64,000 nucleotides of DNA from Pontibacter akesuensis (GCF_001611675.1 NZ_CP014766.1:744001-808000), one strand, 5' to 3'; counted from the stretch's first letter, positions 17,963-26,428 are shown. Program-made: numbers and translations. The notes: generated by a model not told the origin, from the letters alone.

Positions 17963-17976
17963 AGTAATACTACAGT

Positions 17977-18975
17977 TTATATATTATAGATGTCTGCTTT
18001 GTACTGACGCAAGTTTTCCTTATTACGGAACCACTCAATCGTTTCGGCAAGACCTTCTTCCAAGGTATACTTCAAGCTCCAGTTCGTATTGCTCTTAATT
18101 TTAGCATTGGCGCCATACAAGCGGAATACTTCACTTTTTTCAGGTCTAAGGCGCACTTCATCCTGAATTATTCTAGCTTGTGGATTGATTTGATTGATCA
18201 GGCTCTGTGCTAAATCTCCAACAGAGATTTCAGACTCAGTTGCAATATTACAATCCTCGCCAATCAAGCTATCTGATTTCGCTATTTCAACAAATCCATT
18301 GGCTGTATCTTTCACAAACAGAAGATCACGTGTAGGCGTAAGATCGCCAAGTTTGATCTCTGTCTTTCCTTGTAACAACTGCGTGATGATAGTAGGAATT
18401 ACCGCTCTAGCCGACTGACGCGGCCCATAAGTGTTGAACGGCCTTACAATAGTTAGAGGCAGGTTGAAACTCCTGTAAAAGGAATCGGCAATACAGTCTG
18501 CTCCGATCTTAGAGGCTGAGTACGGTGATTGAGGCTGCCTAGGGTGCTTCTCGTCGATTGGAATATATTGTGCAGTACCGTAGACCTCTGAGGTAGATGT
18601 TACCAGAACTCGTTCTACGCCCAGATCTTTGGCTGCCTGAACAATGTTTAGTGTACCTTTCACATTGGTGTCAATGTAGCTGTCTGGTGAGTGATAGCTA
18701 AAAGGAATGGCAATCAAAGCGGCCAGGTGGAAAACAACCTCTATGTCTTTCATTGCTGTACGAACCCCATTAGGATCACGTACATCTCCAGCAAAAATTT
18801 CAATTTGGGATAGTTTCTCCTTAGGAAGTGAATCAAGCCAGCCCCAGCTATTGAATGAATTGTAATAGACAAATGCTCTTACACTACAGCCTTCCTCTAA
18901 TAATCGCTCTACTAAGTGGCTTCCAATAAAACCGTCTGCTCCCGTAACCAAAACTTTTTTATTGCTTATTTCCAT
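17977..18975 (-). CDS. legB: LegB NDP-N-acetylglucosamine 4,6-dehydratase
   Basis: 332 residues of the extended SDR family. The NAD loop VTGADGFIGSHL is at about 10-21, the S-T-S catalytic segment in VTSTSEVYGTAQY, and the Y-x3-K pair in YSASKIGAD. FVYYNSFNSWGWLD and PYSYHSPDSY-like blocks are diagnostic of LegB-type enzymes, which in Campylobacter use GDP-GlcNAc. First gene of the operon; about 135 nt upstream is a TACCTTTG promoter box. It makes the 4-keto-6-deoxy intermediate and so commits flux to the pathway. Confidence 0.92.
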   Translation of the reverse strand: MEISNKKVLVTGADGFIGSHLVERLLEEGCSVRAFVYYNSFNSWGWLDSLPKEKLSQIEIFAGDVRDPNGVRTAMKDIEVVFHLAALIAIPFSYHSPDSYIDTNVKGTLNIVQAAKDLGVERVLVTSTSEVYGTAQYIPIDEKHPRQPQSPYSASKIGADCIADSFYRSFNLPLTIVRPFNTYGPRQSARAVIPTIITQLLQGKTEIKLGDLTPTRDLLFVKDTANGFVEIAKSDSLIGEDCNIATESEISVGDLAQSLINQINPQARIIQDEVRLRPEKSEVFRLYGANAKIKSNTNWSLKYTLEEGLAETIEWFRNKENLRQYKADIYNI

Positions 18976-19110
18976 TTCTTATTGTTATATATGCGTCTGT
19001 TCAAGCAGCCAGTTAGGTAATATCAAAGCTTCAAAACCAATGCACCTTTTAAAATAAAGTTAAAGAACCATCACCGGATTTGGCAACAAAATAACAGTAC
19101 TGGCAAACCG

Positions 19111-19118
19111 CAAAGGTA
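19111..19118 (-). promoter_or_regulatory. candidate -7 box TACCTTTG for the leg operon
   Basis: On the minus strand this is an exact TANNTTTG, about 135 nt upstream of the legB ATG, so a transcript would carry a leader of roughly 125-130 nt. No clear -33 TTTG is found at the expected distance. It is the best promoter candidate for the operon. Confidence 0.4.
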
Positions 19119-19299
19119 CCTTTAACATCTGAGATATTTAGATATTACTGTAAAAATATCGTGGAATTAGCAATTTAGTAATAGCTTGTAGAGGTGTATT
19201 ACACAGATAAAGCCGATGAATGTTGAGTTCTGTCAAATATTGCTTTTAGAAACTGTAACTCCTTTAGCATAAGACTACGGTGCTTAAAAAACAATTACT

Positions 19300-19750
19300 T
19301 AGAGTTCTGACTCCTATCTGCAGTTATCAGCCCCTTTTATCGTATGCCAAAATTCTTAACAATGTGAGCATTGGTAAGGCTGCCTTTGTAGATGTAGACT
19401 CCGCTGCAGTAGTACTCCTTCATGATAGCCTCATAACGTCGACATACTTAGTGGAGTCTTCGGTAAAGATGTTGCCATTTGCCTGTGAAGTACGTGTGAT
19501 ATCACTTGGGTGAAGTACGTGTGATATCACTAGGGGTACACGATAGTGAATAATGTTATACATATAATAAACAGGCGCTAATACTATGGAGTCTCAGAAG
19601 TTCCTAAGCAATTTAGAGTCTATACATGTATTAATAATACTTGAGTCCGGACCGGTTTGCTACCAAACTCTCCCATACCACACATATAACCTGCCCCTGA
19701 TAAACTTCCGAAGTACCAGTCACCAAATAGGCTTTCTCATTTTTCCTGTT
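19300..19750 (-). pseudogene. decayed fragment of alanine dehydrogenase 3' region
   Basis: DNA alignment by eye shows clear homology to the intact gene at 24218-25444, in the same orientation. The best block, 19376-19425 against 24293-24342, is 45 of 50 identical. Similarity resumes around 19540-19570 (GTACACGATAGTGAATAATG-like) and 19660-19745 (ACCTGCCCCTG, TTCCGAAG), matching about 24440-24470 and 24590-24665. It is broken by small indels, stops and a tandem duplication, and covers roughly the last 150 codons. Many differences are G/C in the intact gene and A/T here, as expected of unselected DNA. No protein can be made. Confidence 0.85.
19486..19535. repeat. 25-bp tandem duplication inside the pseudogene
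   Basis: Two adjacent 25-bp units, 19486-19510 and 19511-19535, differ at a single base (CACTTGGG versus CACTAGGG). The intact gene has one unit at the matching place, so this is a slippage event after the copy lost function. Confidence 0.9.
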
Positions 19751-20170
19751 ACCGCTATGAGAAGCAATAGGCTAGACGCCTACTGCTTTAGTTTCTCATT
19801 CAGTAGTTCAGAGTCTTAGGCTTTGCAACCAATAATTTTGTGGCGCTACTTCTAATTCTATTGAAAAACAAACTACATCTAGTTCACCTGTGAGACTGTT
19901 TTTGCGCATCCAAATGTTTAAATTATTTCTAGTAAAAATACCCAAAAGTAGGTATAGGTTTGATCAATTTAAATTTAGATTATTGTATAAAATTTATAAT
20001 TAATTAAATCCATAAAGAATAATTTCTTTTGCACACTCAGTTACTTCTTTATTAGTTTTATCAATATTAAGCTTTTAGCTAAACAGCTGCTGCTCTTCTT
20101 CTAGGTCCCAGCTTTTGCATGGGTATTCTTATGCTTTTAAATCTATTTCATCTTTAACTCTATTACGCTT

Positions 20171-22672
20171 ATGATGCACTTATACCACCTCCAGAATTTA
20201 TATACAGTGTACAAAAGCAGGTACACCCGTTGGAAAATCAGCCTTTGGGGAATAGCTTTGCTGATTTTAGTTCAATCCACTTATAACATAGCACATGCAC
20301 AGACGGAAGGGTTATTTGACACCTACACTGTGGTGCCGAATGCGACATTAATATCTGCCGGCTGCGTCCAAATCACCAAAATTAGAGAGTATAAGCAAGC
20401 TGGATCTGCTTGGAACAACACTGCTATAAATTTAAATAATAGCTTTGACTTCACTTTCGAAACTCAGCAGTGTGGAGGAGCTGATGGCATGCTCTTCATA
20501 CTTCAAAATGATGGGTTATCTGCACTAGGGGGGAGAGTGGATCTTGCTACTCAGGAGGCGCTAGGAGGTGATTTAGGTTACTACTTTTCGCCGGATGGAA
20601 CGTTCGACCAATCATTGGGAGTAGAGCTTGACATCTGGAATAATGGCGGTTGGAATATCACAAACGGGTATTGGGATAAGTCGGGAAGCCACATGGCTTT
20701 AGTTAAAAACGGCTCTCCCAGGCCTCTTCCTCTAACTTCTACAACTGTGGCTTATGCTGAAGTGGATCCGAAGCTTTCTACACCCACGGCATGCCCTAGT
20801 CGTTTGCTTAGAGTTACCTGGAACAGTGCTACAAAAGTAATGGAAGTTTATTTAGATGGAATTCTAAGGTTCTCTTATGTAGATGATGTTGTTGCTAAAA
20901 TATTCGGGGGTAATCCAATCGTGTACTTTGGCTTTGCGGGTGCTACCGGGGCTTCTACATCCACACAGACTTTCTGCAATAGAGGCCTATATTATAAGTC
21001 AGTAGCGATTACAGAATTAAGTTCCCGCTCCTACTGCGCAGGTGCTACAATAGAAGTTCCTGTTACAACCACAGGATCATTTGGTTCAGACAATCTGTTT
21101 ACTGCCCAACTATCTGATGCTGCTGGTTCCTTTACAACTCCTATAACATTGGGGCAACTCAATAGTGCTTCTCCGGGAATAATTCAAGGTATTGTCCCAC
21201 AAGGAACGCCAGCCGGAACAGGGTATAAAGTTAGGGTAGTTAGCTCTGAGCTTTCCAGCGAAGGCATCGTTTATGAGCATAACTTAACTATAAACGGTTT
21301 GTCAACAGTAGCCGCCATAAGTGGTGATGGTGCTGTATGCGTTGGCTATACAATGAGACTAAGCAATGAAACGGCAGGTGGTAAATGGAGCAGCGATGAT
21401 TTGTCGATAGCAACAGTCAATGAAATAACGGGTGAGGTTACTGGTGTGTCTGCTGGTAATGTGAACATCAACTACACTGTATCAAACAGCAGCAACACAG
21501 GCTGTGAAACCAGTGTAAGTAAAGCAATAGCTGTACAGACTTTGGATGAGGGTAAGATTATGGCATTTGATAAAAGCAATGCCCCTGCCACAACAGTTGC
21601 CATTGGTACCGCCATAGCACCGTCTAGTTCTCAATATAGTTTGGCTAATTCAAACGCAACATCCTTCGAATGGGCAGTGACTTACTCTGAGAACGGCAAT
21701 CCTATAAGCATAACTGCTAAAGGAGGCTCCGTAACTCCATCTGGGAGTTCTTCTGCCGGAACTGTGACTGTGATATGGCCCACAGATGAAGCCAGGATAT
21801 ATAAGATTACAGCAACTTATAGGAACTCCTGCATCAAGACAACCGAGATACTTGTTGCGGTATATGACCCTAATGGTGGCTTTGTAACAGGTGGAGGTTG
21901 GTTTGATTCGCCAAGCGGCGCCTATACACCAGGGAACACTACAGATGAAGATCTTATTGGGAATGCTAATTTTGCCTTCGTCTCTAAGTATAGAAAGGGA
22001 AGTTCCACTCCTGAAGGAAACACTGAGTTTCAATTTAATGCAGGAAACCTTAGGTTCAAGAGCAGCGCCTATGCCAAAGAGTCGTTGGTGGTGGGTGGCG
22101 CCAAAGCCAAATATAGTGGAAAAGGCACCGTAGCCAGCGAGCCAGGCATTGAATATTATTTCTTTGTGTCAGTTATAGATGGCGATATCAACAACACGGG
22201 TAAAGATAGGTTTAGAATCAAAATCTGGAGAATGGTAGATAATGGAGAAGTAGTTCTTTACGATAATAATTCAGGGGCTGGAACTGATGAGGACCCTTCT
22301 ATTGAAAGAACAGCAATTGGTGGCGGCTCCATTATGATTCATGAGGTTAAGAAGGTAAGTACTGGCGTTGTTGCTAAGAACCTTTCGATTAGCGGAAGTG
22401 CACTTCCAGAGGCAGCAGGACTCCACAACTATCCTAACCCATCTGTTGGTGCAACTACTATTGCTTTCACTGTTGAAAAGGAGGAGAACTTTACACTAGA
22501 GGTGTATGACATGAGAGGATCACTAGTGAGAAAAATTGCAACTGGAAAAGCAGAAGCAGGTAAGTATTATGAGTATGAGTTCAATTCTTCTAAAATGGCA
22601 GACGGTGTTTATCTTGCCAGATTGGTTACAAGCTCAAGAACCCAAAGTCATAAAATGATTATCAAGAACTAA
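20171..22672 (+). CDS. secreted L-type-lectin-like protein with T9SS type A sorting domain
   Basis: 833 residues. A signal peptide with a long N-region ends near residue 43 (ALLILVQSTYNIAHAQ). Residues about 48-285 look like a bacterial L-type lectin/ConA-like domain: GADGMLFILQND, SLGVELDIWNNG and VYFGFAGATGAS are its usual strands. A Big-2/Ig-like module follows near 390-455 (SGDGAVCVGYTMRLSN, ATVNEITGEVTGVSAGN). The last 80 residues are a T9SS type A signal: NYPNPSVGATTIAF, LEVYDMRGSLVRKI, DGVYLARL and a Lys-rich end. It should be exported through T9SS and attached or released at the cell surface. Composition matches the AT-rich island. Carbohydrate binding is inferred from the fold only. 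Confidence 0.85.
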   Translation: MMHLYHLQNLYTVYKSRYTRWKISLWGIALLILVQSTYNIAHAQTEGLFDTYTVVPNATLISAGCVQITKIREYKQAGSAWNNTAINLNNSFDFTFETQQCGGADGMLFILQNDGLSALGGRVDLATQEALGGDLGYYFSPDGTFDQSLGVELDIWNNGGWNITNGYWDKSGSHMALVKNGSPRPLPLTSTTVAYAEVDPKLSTPTACPSRLLRVTWNSATKVMEVYLDGILRFSYVDDVVAKIFGGNPIVYFGFAGATGASTSTQTFCNRGLYYKSVAITELSSRSYCAGATIEVPVTTTGSFGSDNLFTAQLSDAAGSFTTPITLGQLNSASPGIIQGIVPQGTPAGTGYKVRVVSSELSSEGIVYEHNLTINGLSTVAAISGDGAVCVGYTMRLSNETAGGKWSSDDLSIATVNEITGEVTGVSAGNVNINYTVSNSSNTGCETSVSKAIAVQTLDEGKIMAFDKSNAPATTVAIGTAIAPSSSQYSLANSNATSFEWAVTYSENGNPISITAKGGSVTPSGSSSAGTVTVIWPTDEARIYKITATYRNSCIKTTEILVAVYDPNGGFVTGGGWFDSPSGAYTPGNTTDEDLIGNANFAFVSKYRKGSSTPEGNTEFQFNAGNLRFKSSAYAKESLVVGGAKAKYSGKGTVASEPGIEYYFFVSVIDGDINNTGKDRFRIKIWRMVDNGEVVLYDNNSGAGTDEDPSIERTAIGGGSIMIHEVKKVSTGVVAKNLSISGSALPEAAGLHNYPNPSVGATTIAFTVEKEENFTLEVYDMRGSLVRKIATGKAEAGKYYEYEFNSSKMADGVYLARLVTSSRTQSHKMIIKN

Positions 22673-22677
22673 GTATA

Positions 22678-22751
22678 ATAAAGCTAACACACCCACTTTA
22701 CAAGGCTGCCTCTGTGCTCTGCTTCTTATGTGGAGGGTGTGTTAGCTTTAT
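22678..22751. terminator. long stem-loop between convergent genes
   Basis: Arms 22678-22694 and 22735-22751 are 17-bp perfect inverted repeats (ATAAAGCTAACACACCC) around a 40-nt loop, starting 6 nt after the lectin-like gene. There is no strong T tract, so termination is inferred from position between convergent genes. Confidence 0.65.
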
Positions 22752-22886
22752 AAACAAGGGGTTAGTTAATTGTTCGAGGGCCGCAAGCATGTTCTTAAAG
22801 TTATAAAAAATAAACCAATACACAGAAGCACCCGGCAACCCTATAGACATTATACAGGTGTCATGAGAAATCTAGCGCACTAAAGC

Positions 22887-24005
22887 CTACGTTTTTAACC
22901 CTAGAGAATTGAAAAGCTTATCCCATTTCTTCATTACTTCTCCAATTTCGAACCTTTTAACATTAAGCCTTCCTCTTTGCCCCATCTCCATTCGCATAAT
23001 TGGTTTCTCAATCAAGCTACAAATAGCCTCGGCAAAAGAAGCTTTATCATTGAGCTTGATAAGAAAGCCATCTCCTTCATCATGTATTATATTCCTAGGC
23101 CCATATGGGGAATCATAACTAACTACAGGTAATTCATTCCGCATAGCTTCCAATATTGCCATGGAAAAACTTTCTGTTCTTGAAGTTAGAGCAAATATAG
23201 AAGCCTTGGCCAACTCTAGTTCTACCTCGTTTGTGATACCAGTTAAATAGACAGCATCTTCTAAAGCTAGCTCAGTTATTTTATTCTTCAATTTCAGTAA
23301 CTGAGATCCTTCTCCAACTATCTTTAATTTCCATTCAGGATGAACTTTATATACCTCGAAAAAGATTTCAATCAAATGATCATACTGTTTTATAGGCGTA
23401 AGCCTTCCAATTGAAATAATAACTTTTTCCCGGCTTTGAAAGAAACTACTTTCAGTTGCTTCTAATTTTATTGGGTTGGGTATTTCTACACTTTTGCCTT
23501 CTGGCCCAAACTTAATTTCATCTTTGTTAAGTGCTACATATGCATCATAGAATGTCAAAAAACACCTTTTGAAATTTTCATATATACTCCTAATGGATAG
23601 GGATACAGGAGTACATAAAGGTTCATATTTCGACAGATGCTCTTCTTTTATAGACTTCGTGGCTTTTCGTAAGAACGGAAACAAAAAGTACTCCAAGCCG
23701 CAATTGGCAACAAGCACCACATCAGGCTTAGAATTGTTGATAAACTGGAACAGCCTTATGAAGTGGAGCGGCAGTAATGACAAATTATAAAACGACCTTA
23801 AAGATCCCTTCGACTTATAAGGTATATCTAAATCAATTAATTTTACTGTTCTTTCGAGGGTATAAAAGGGTGCCCTTCCTCTTTGAGCGTAAGTAGCAAT
23901 TTCAACCAAATACCCTCTTTGAACCCACGCATTAGCCTTATCAGTTAGCACCCGCTCCAAACCTCCCGCAACGGCAATTTGATTTGTGTAATACACTATT
24001 TTCAT
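22887..24005 (-). CDS. glycosyltransferase family 4
   Basis: 372 residues. The N-terminus KIVYYTNQIAVAGGLERVL has the GG-x-E-R-V acceptor/donor loop common in GT4 enzymes. The second domain starts VIISIGRLTPIKQYDHLIEI, and the C-terminal SRTESFSMAILEAMRNELPV contains E-x7-E for nucleotide-sugar binding. It is AT-rich like the polysaccharide island, and no signal peptide is seen. It stands alone, convergent with the lectin-like gene and 212 nt from alanine dehydrogenase, so it is the last gene of the island on this side. Confidence 0.88.
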   Translation of the reverse strand: MKIVYYTNQIAVAGGLERVLTDKANAWVQRGYLVEIATYAQRGRAPFYTLERTVKLIDLDIPYKSKGSLRSFYNLSLLPLHFIRLFQFINNSKPDVVLVANCGLEYFLFPFLRKATKSIKEEHLSKYEPLCTPVSLSIRSIYENFKRCFLTFYDAYVALNKDEIKFGPEGKSVEIPNPIKLEATESSFFQSREKVIISIGRLTPIKQYDHLIEIFFEVYKVHPEWKLKIVGEGSQLLKLKNKITELALEDAVYLTGITNEVELELAKASIFALTSRTESFSMAILEAMRNELPVVSYDSPYGPRNIIHDEGDGFLIKLNDKASFAEAICSLIEKPIMRMEMGQRGRLNVKRFEIGEVMKKWDKLFNSLGLKT

Positions 24006-24217
24006 GAGTGTATAAGGTTTTGGAAGTTATTTTTGCAAAATGCTTTTTGAAGGACTATTTAATCAACAATAAAAATCTATAGTTCATGCCTCACTAATAC
24101 ATGAACCTGCAAGCACACCTGTGTATAATACTCTTAGCAGATTTCCTTCCCAGTTGCATTGATAAAGATAAGTATAGCAGCAGAGATCTAAAAGTAAGAT
24201 CTTTCGTATTATAACTC

Positions 24218-25444
24218 CTAATTCCGCACCGCAATCATAAGCCCCAACTCCTTGTACCGCATACCAAATTTCTTAGCAATATGGCCGTTGGTGAGGCTGC
24301 CTTTGTAGATGTAGACGCCGCTGCGGTAGTGCTCGTTCATGAACAGTACTTCGTTGATGCCACCATACTTGGAGTACTCGGTGAAGATGGGGGTAAAGAT
24401 GTTACTAAGGGCCTGTGAGGCCGTACGGGGCACCCTGGATGGGATGTTGGGTACGCAGTAGTGGATGATGTCATACTTGCGGTAGGTGGGGCGGGAATGC
24501 GAGGTGATTTCTGATGTCTCGAAACAACCGCCTTGGTCAATGCATACGTCGATGATGATGGAGCCGGGGCTCATCTGGGCCACTACGCCTTCTTCCACCA
24601 CGCACGTAATCTGCCCTTCCTCCGAAACAAAAGCGCCTATCACCACATCGGCCTGCTTAATTTCACTGTACATCACTGCTTTGTCAAGAGTGGACGTGAA
24701 AATCTGAGAGCCGACGTTGTGCTTCAGGCGACGCAGTTTATAGATGTGGTTGTCAAAAACACGTACCTCTGCTCCCATACCCAAGGCTGCCCGGGCGGCA
24801 TATTCGGCCACAGTGCCAGCGCCAAGTATAACTACTTTGGTAGGAGCCACACCCGTGATACCTCCAAGTATAATTCCTTTGCCTTCGTTGCTGCTGCTCA
24901 AGTATTCTGCGGCTACCAGCATCACAGTACTACCGGCAATTTCGCTCATAGCACGCACTACTGGCTTCGCCTCGGATTTGTCGCGCAGCAGCTCGAACGA
25001 GATGGCGTTAATCTTTTTGCGCAGCAGCGCGTTGATGTAGTCGGATGTCAGGTTGCCAAAGTGAAGGGCGGAAATCAGCGTCTGGCCGGGGCGCAGGTAC
25101 TCGATCTCGTCGTAGGTGGGTGGAGCGATCTTCAGGATAATGTCAGCCTCGTATACTTCGTCGGTGGCGTACACTATTTTGGCGCCTGCCTCGGAATATT
25201 CGTGGTCGGAGTATTTAGAGGGACTGCCGGCTCCTGTCTCTATGCGGATCCGATGGCCTTGGTCGGTGAGTTGCTTTACAGCGTCAGGTGTGAGACCTAT
25301 ACGGTTCTCCTGGAACGACGACTCCTTCGGGATGCCAATAAATAAGTTGCGGCGCCTGTCTTCCACCGCCAGCATTGACTCTTTGGGATACAGCGCCTGG
25401 CTTGTGGCTATCTTTCCTAACTCTACGGCAAACTTCTCCGTCAT
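24218..25444 (-). CDS. ald: alanine dehydrogenase
   Basis: 408 residues. GIPKESSFQENRIGLTPDAV near residue 37 and the pyridine-nucleotide loop VVILGAGTVAEYAARAALGM at about 210-230 identify the alanine dehydrogenase/NADPH transhydrogenase alpha family, catalysing NAD-dependent interconversion of alanine and pyruvate. The protein has about 35 extra residues at the N-terminus compared with classical 370-residue Ald, and a C-terminus ending AKKFGMRYKELGLMIAVRN. It marks the return to GC-rich core DNA. A decayed piece of a second copy lies 4.9 kb away, which makes this a likely site of past rearrangement. Confidence 0.88.
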   Translation of the reverse strand: MTEKFAVELGKIATSQALYPKESMLAVEDRRRNLFIGIPKESSFQENRIGLTPDAVKQLTDQGHRIRIETGAGSPSKYSDHEYSEAGAKIVYATDEVYEADIILKIAPPTYDEIEYLRPGQTLISALHFGNLTSDYINALLRKKINAISFELLRDKSEAKPVVRAMSEIAGSTVMLVAAEYLSSSNEGKGIILGGITGVAPTKVVILGAGTVAEYAARAALGMGAEVRVFDNHIYKLRRLKHNVGSQIFTSTLDKAVMYSEIKQADVVIGAFVSEEGQITCVVEEGVVAQMSPGSIIIDVCIDQGGCFETSEITSHSRPTYRKYDIIHYCVPNIPSRVPRTASQALSNIFTPIFTEYSKYGGINEVLFMNEHYRSGVYIYKGSLTNGHIAKKFGMRYKELGLMIAVRN

Positions 25445-25515
25445 ACTTCGTTTGTTACAAACTATCCAATATTATTATACTGCTCCATCCGGCATAGCAG
25501 ACATTCAACTGCGTA

Positions 25516-25546
25516 AAGTCCCCCTTCGAAGGGGGCAGGGGGATGA
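25516..25546. repeat. palindromic repeat, left copy next to the DUF559 gene
   Basis: A 31-bp sequence beginning AAGTCCCCCTT and ending AGGGGGATGA, itself partly palindromic (CCCCCTTCGAAGGGGG). It directly abuts the stop codon of the DUF559 gene and is matched in inverted orientation at 25935-25965 (28 of 31 positions) and again, slightly shorter, at 29540-29568. Confidence 0.9.
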
Positions 25547-25912
25547 TTACACCTGCGAATCAGCTACAAAAGCTCTAATCGTGCGCTCCACGTTTGACAA
25601 ATCCTTCATTACCTCCTCATCTGTAAAACGCAGTACTGTAAACCCTAAGTTAGACAGTACTTCATCCCGTTCCTGGTCTTCTACTGTTTTGAAATTATGT
25701 GAATAGCCATCTACCTCTATTATCAGCTTCAACTCTTTACACATAAAATCGGCTATATAATTCCCGATTGGTCGCTGACGTAGAAAACCATATCCAGTCT
25801 TTCCTTTGCTCAATACTTCGCACCACAACCTGATCCCTGCTTTGGTAGCGTCAGAACGAAGACTTCTGGCAAAAGGCTTTAGGTGCTTGTTGTAAAAATT
25901 ATTTTGCTCCAT
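25547..25912 (-). CDS. DUF559 endonuclease-like protein
   Basis: 121 residues from the ATG at 25912. The core FLRQRPIGNYIADFMC and LKLIIEVDGYSH is that of DUF559, a small protein family in the PD-(D/E)xK/Vsr-like endonuclease superfamily, where the Asp, the Glu-Val-Asp-Gly segment and following residues form the presumed metal site. No partner methylase is present. The gene ends exactly at one inverted repeat and starts about 20 nt inside the other, so it looks like the cargo or the enzyme of a small repeat-bounded unit. Biochemical role of the family is unknown to me beyond the nuclease fold. Confidence 0.85.
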   Translation of the reverse strand: MEQNNFYNKHLKPFARSLRSDATKAGIRLWCEVLSKGKTGYGFLRQRPIGNYIADFMCKELKLIIEVDGYSHNFKTVEDQERDEVLSNLGFTVLRFTDEEVMKDLSNVERTIRAFVADSQV

Positions 25913-25934
25913 TGCGAAAGACAAGCCTAAGTTT

Positions 25935-25965
25935 TCATCCCCCTACCCCTTTCAAAGGGGGACTT
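25935..25965. repeat. palindromic repeat, right copy (inverted) next to the DUF559 gene
   Basis: Inverted relative to 25516-25546, three mismatches in 31. It lies upstream of the DUF559 gene and just before the end of tsaE, so it could also act as a stem-loop in either transcript. No clear target-site duplication is seen outside the two repeats. Confidence 0.9.
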
Positions 25966-25981
25966 TCTTCTTATATTAATT

Positions 25982-26428
25982 CTATACTTTGCTTATCCTC
26001 ACCGTTCTCTCCACGCCGTCCTCTCCTACTTCCAGCTCCAACAAAAGGTAATGTTCAGGCAGCAGGTTTGGGATCATTGAGGGCCATTCGATCAGGCATA
26101 GCTTACCAGATTCTAAATACTCGAGCACGCCAATGTCGAGCGCCTCGCGTTCTTCCTGTATCCTATAAAAATCGAAATGGTAAATAAGTTTCCCGGCGGC
26201 GCCTTCGTACTCGTTTACAAGGGCAAAGGTAGGGCTGCTGACGTTCTCCTGCACGCCCAACTGCCGGCAAAGTTCTTTGATTAGCGTTGTTTTTCCAGCG
26301 CCCATCTGCCCTTCAAACAATATGACAGGTGCTGTGACAGCCTCCCTTAGAAGCACAGAAGCCGCCGCTGGCAAATCTTCCAACGACGACATCTTGATTT
26401 GTGCTCGTTCAACTCCTGTGCTATACAT
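25982..26428 (-). CDS. tsaE: tRNA threonylcarbamoyladenosine biosynthesis ATPase TsaE
   Basis: 148 residues. P-loop FEGQMGAGKTTLIKEL is at about 38-53, followed by SSPTFALVNEYEG and HFDFYRI, both characteristic of TsaE, and LIEWPSMIPNLLPE near the C-terminus. TsaE is the ATPase that resets the TsaB-TsaD complex making t6A37 in tRNAs. The ATG at 26428 overlaps the porX stop by 8 nt; a second Met at residue 13 (26392) is the alternative start and gives the more usual N-terminus (SSLEDLPAAA). The porX-tsaE pairing suggests one transcript. Confidence 0.9.
   Translation of the reverse strand: MYSTGVERAQIKMSSLEDLPAAASVLLREAVTAPVILFEGQMGAGKTTLIKELCRQLGVQENVSSPTFALVNEYEGAAGKLIYHFDFYRIQEEREALDIGVLEYLESGKLCLIEWPSMIPNLLPEHYLLLELEVGEDGVERTVRISKV

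Larger units (their letters stand above)
18976..20170. other. 1.2-kb intergenic region between the leg operon and the secreted lectin-like gene
   Basis: Holds the probable leg operon promoter (19111-19118), the decayed alanine dehydrogenase fragment (about 19300-19750) with an internal 25-bp tandem duplication, and about 400 nt of AT-rich sequence from 19,760 to 20,170 in which I see no gene. The short reading frames here do not resemble proteins apart from the dehydrogenase match at the DNA level. Confidence 0.7.

Noticed and set aside
19586-19819. 77-codon plus-strand frame after the ald relic
   Set aside because: Opposite-strand reading of the decayed alanine dehydrogenase DNA.
24533-25345. 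270-codon plus-strand frame across ald
   Set aside because: Antisense shadow of a clear alanine dehydrogenase; no recognisable protein and composition follows the opposite strand's codon pattern.
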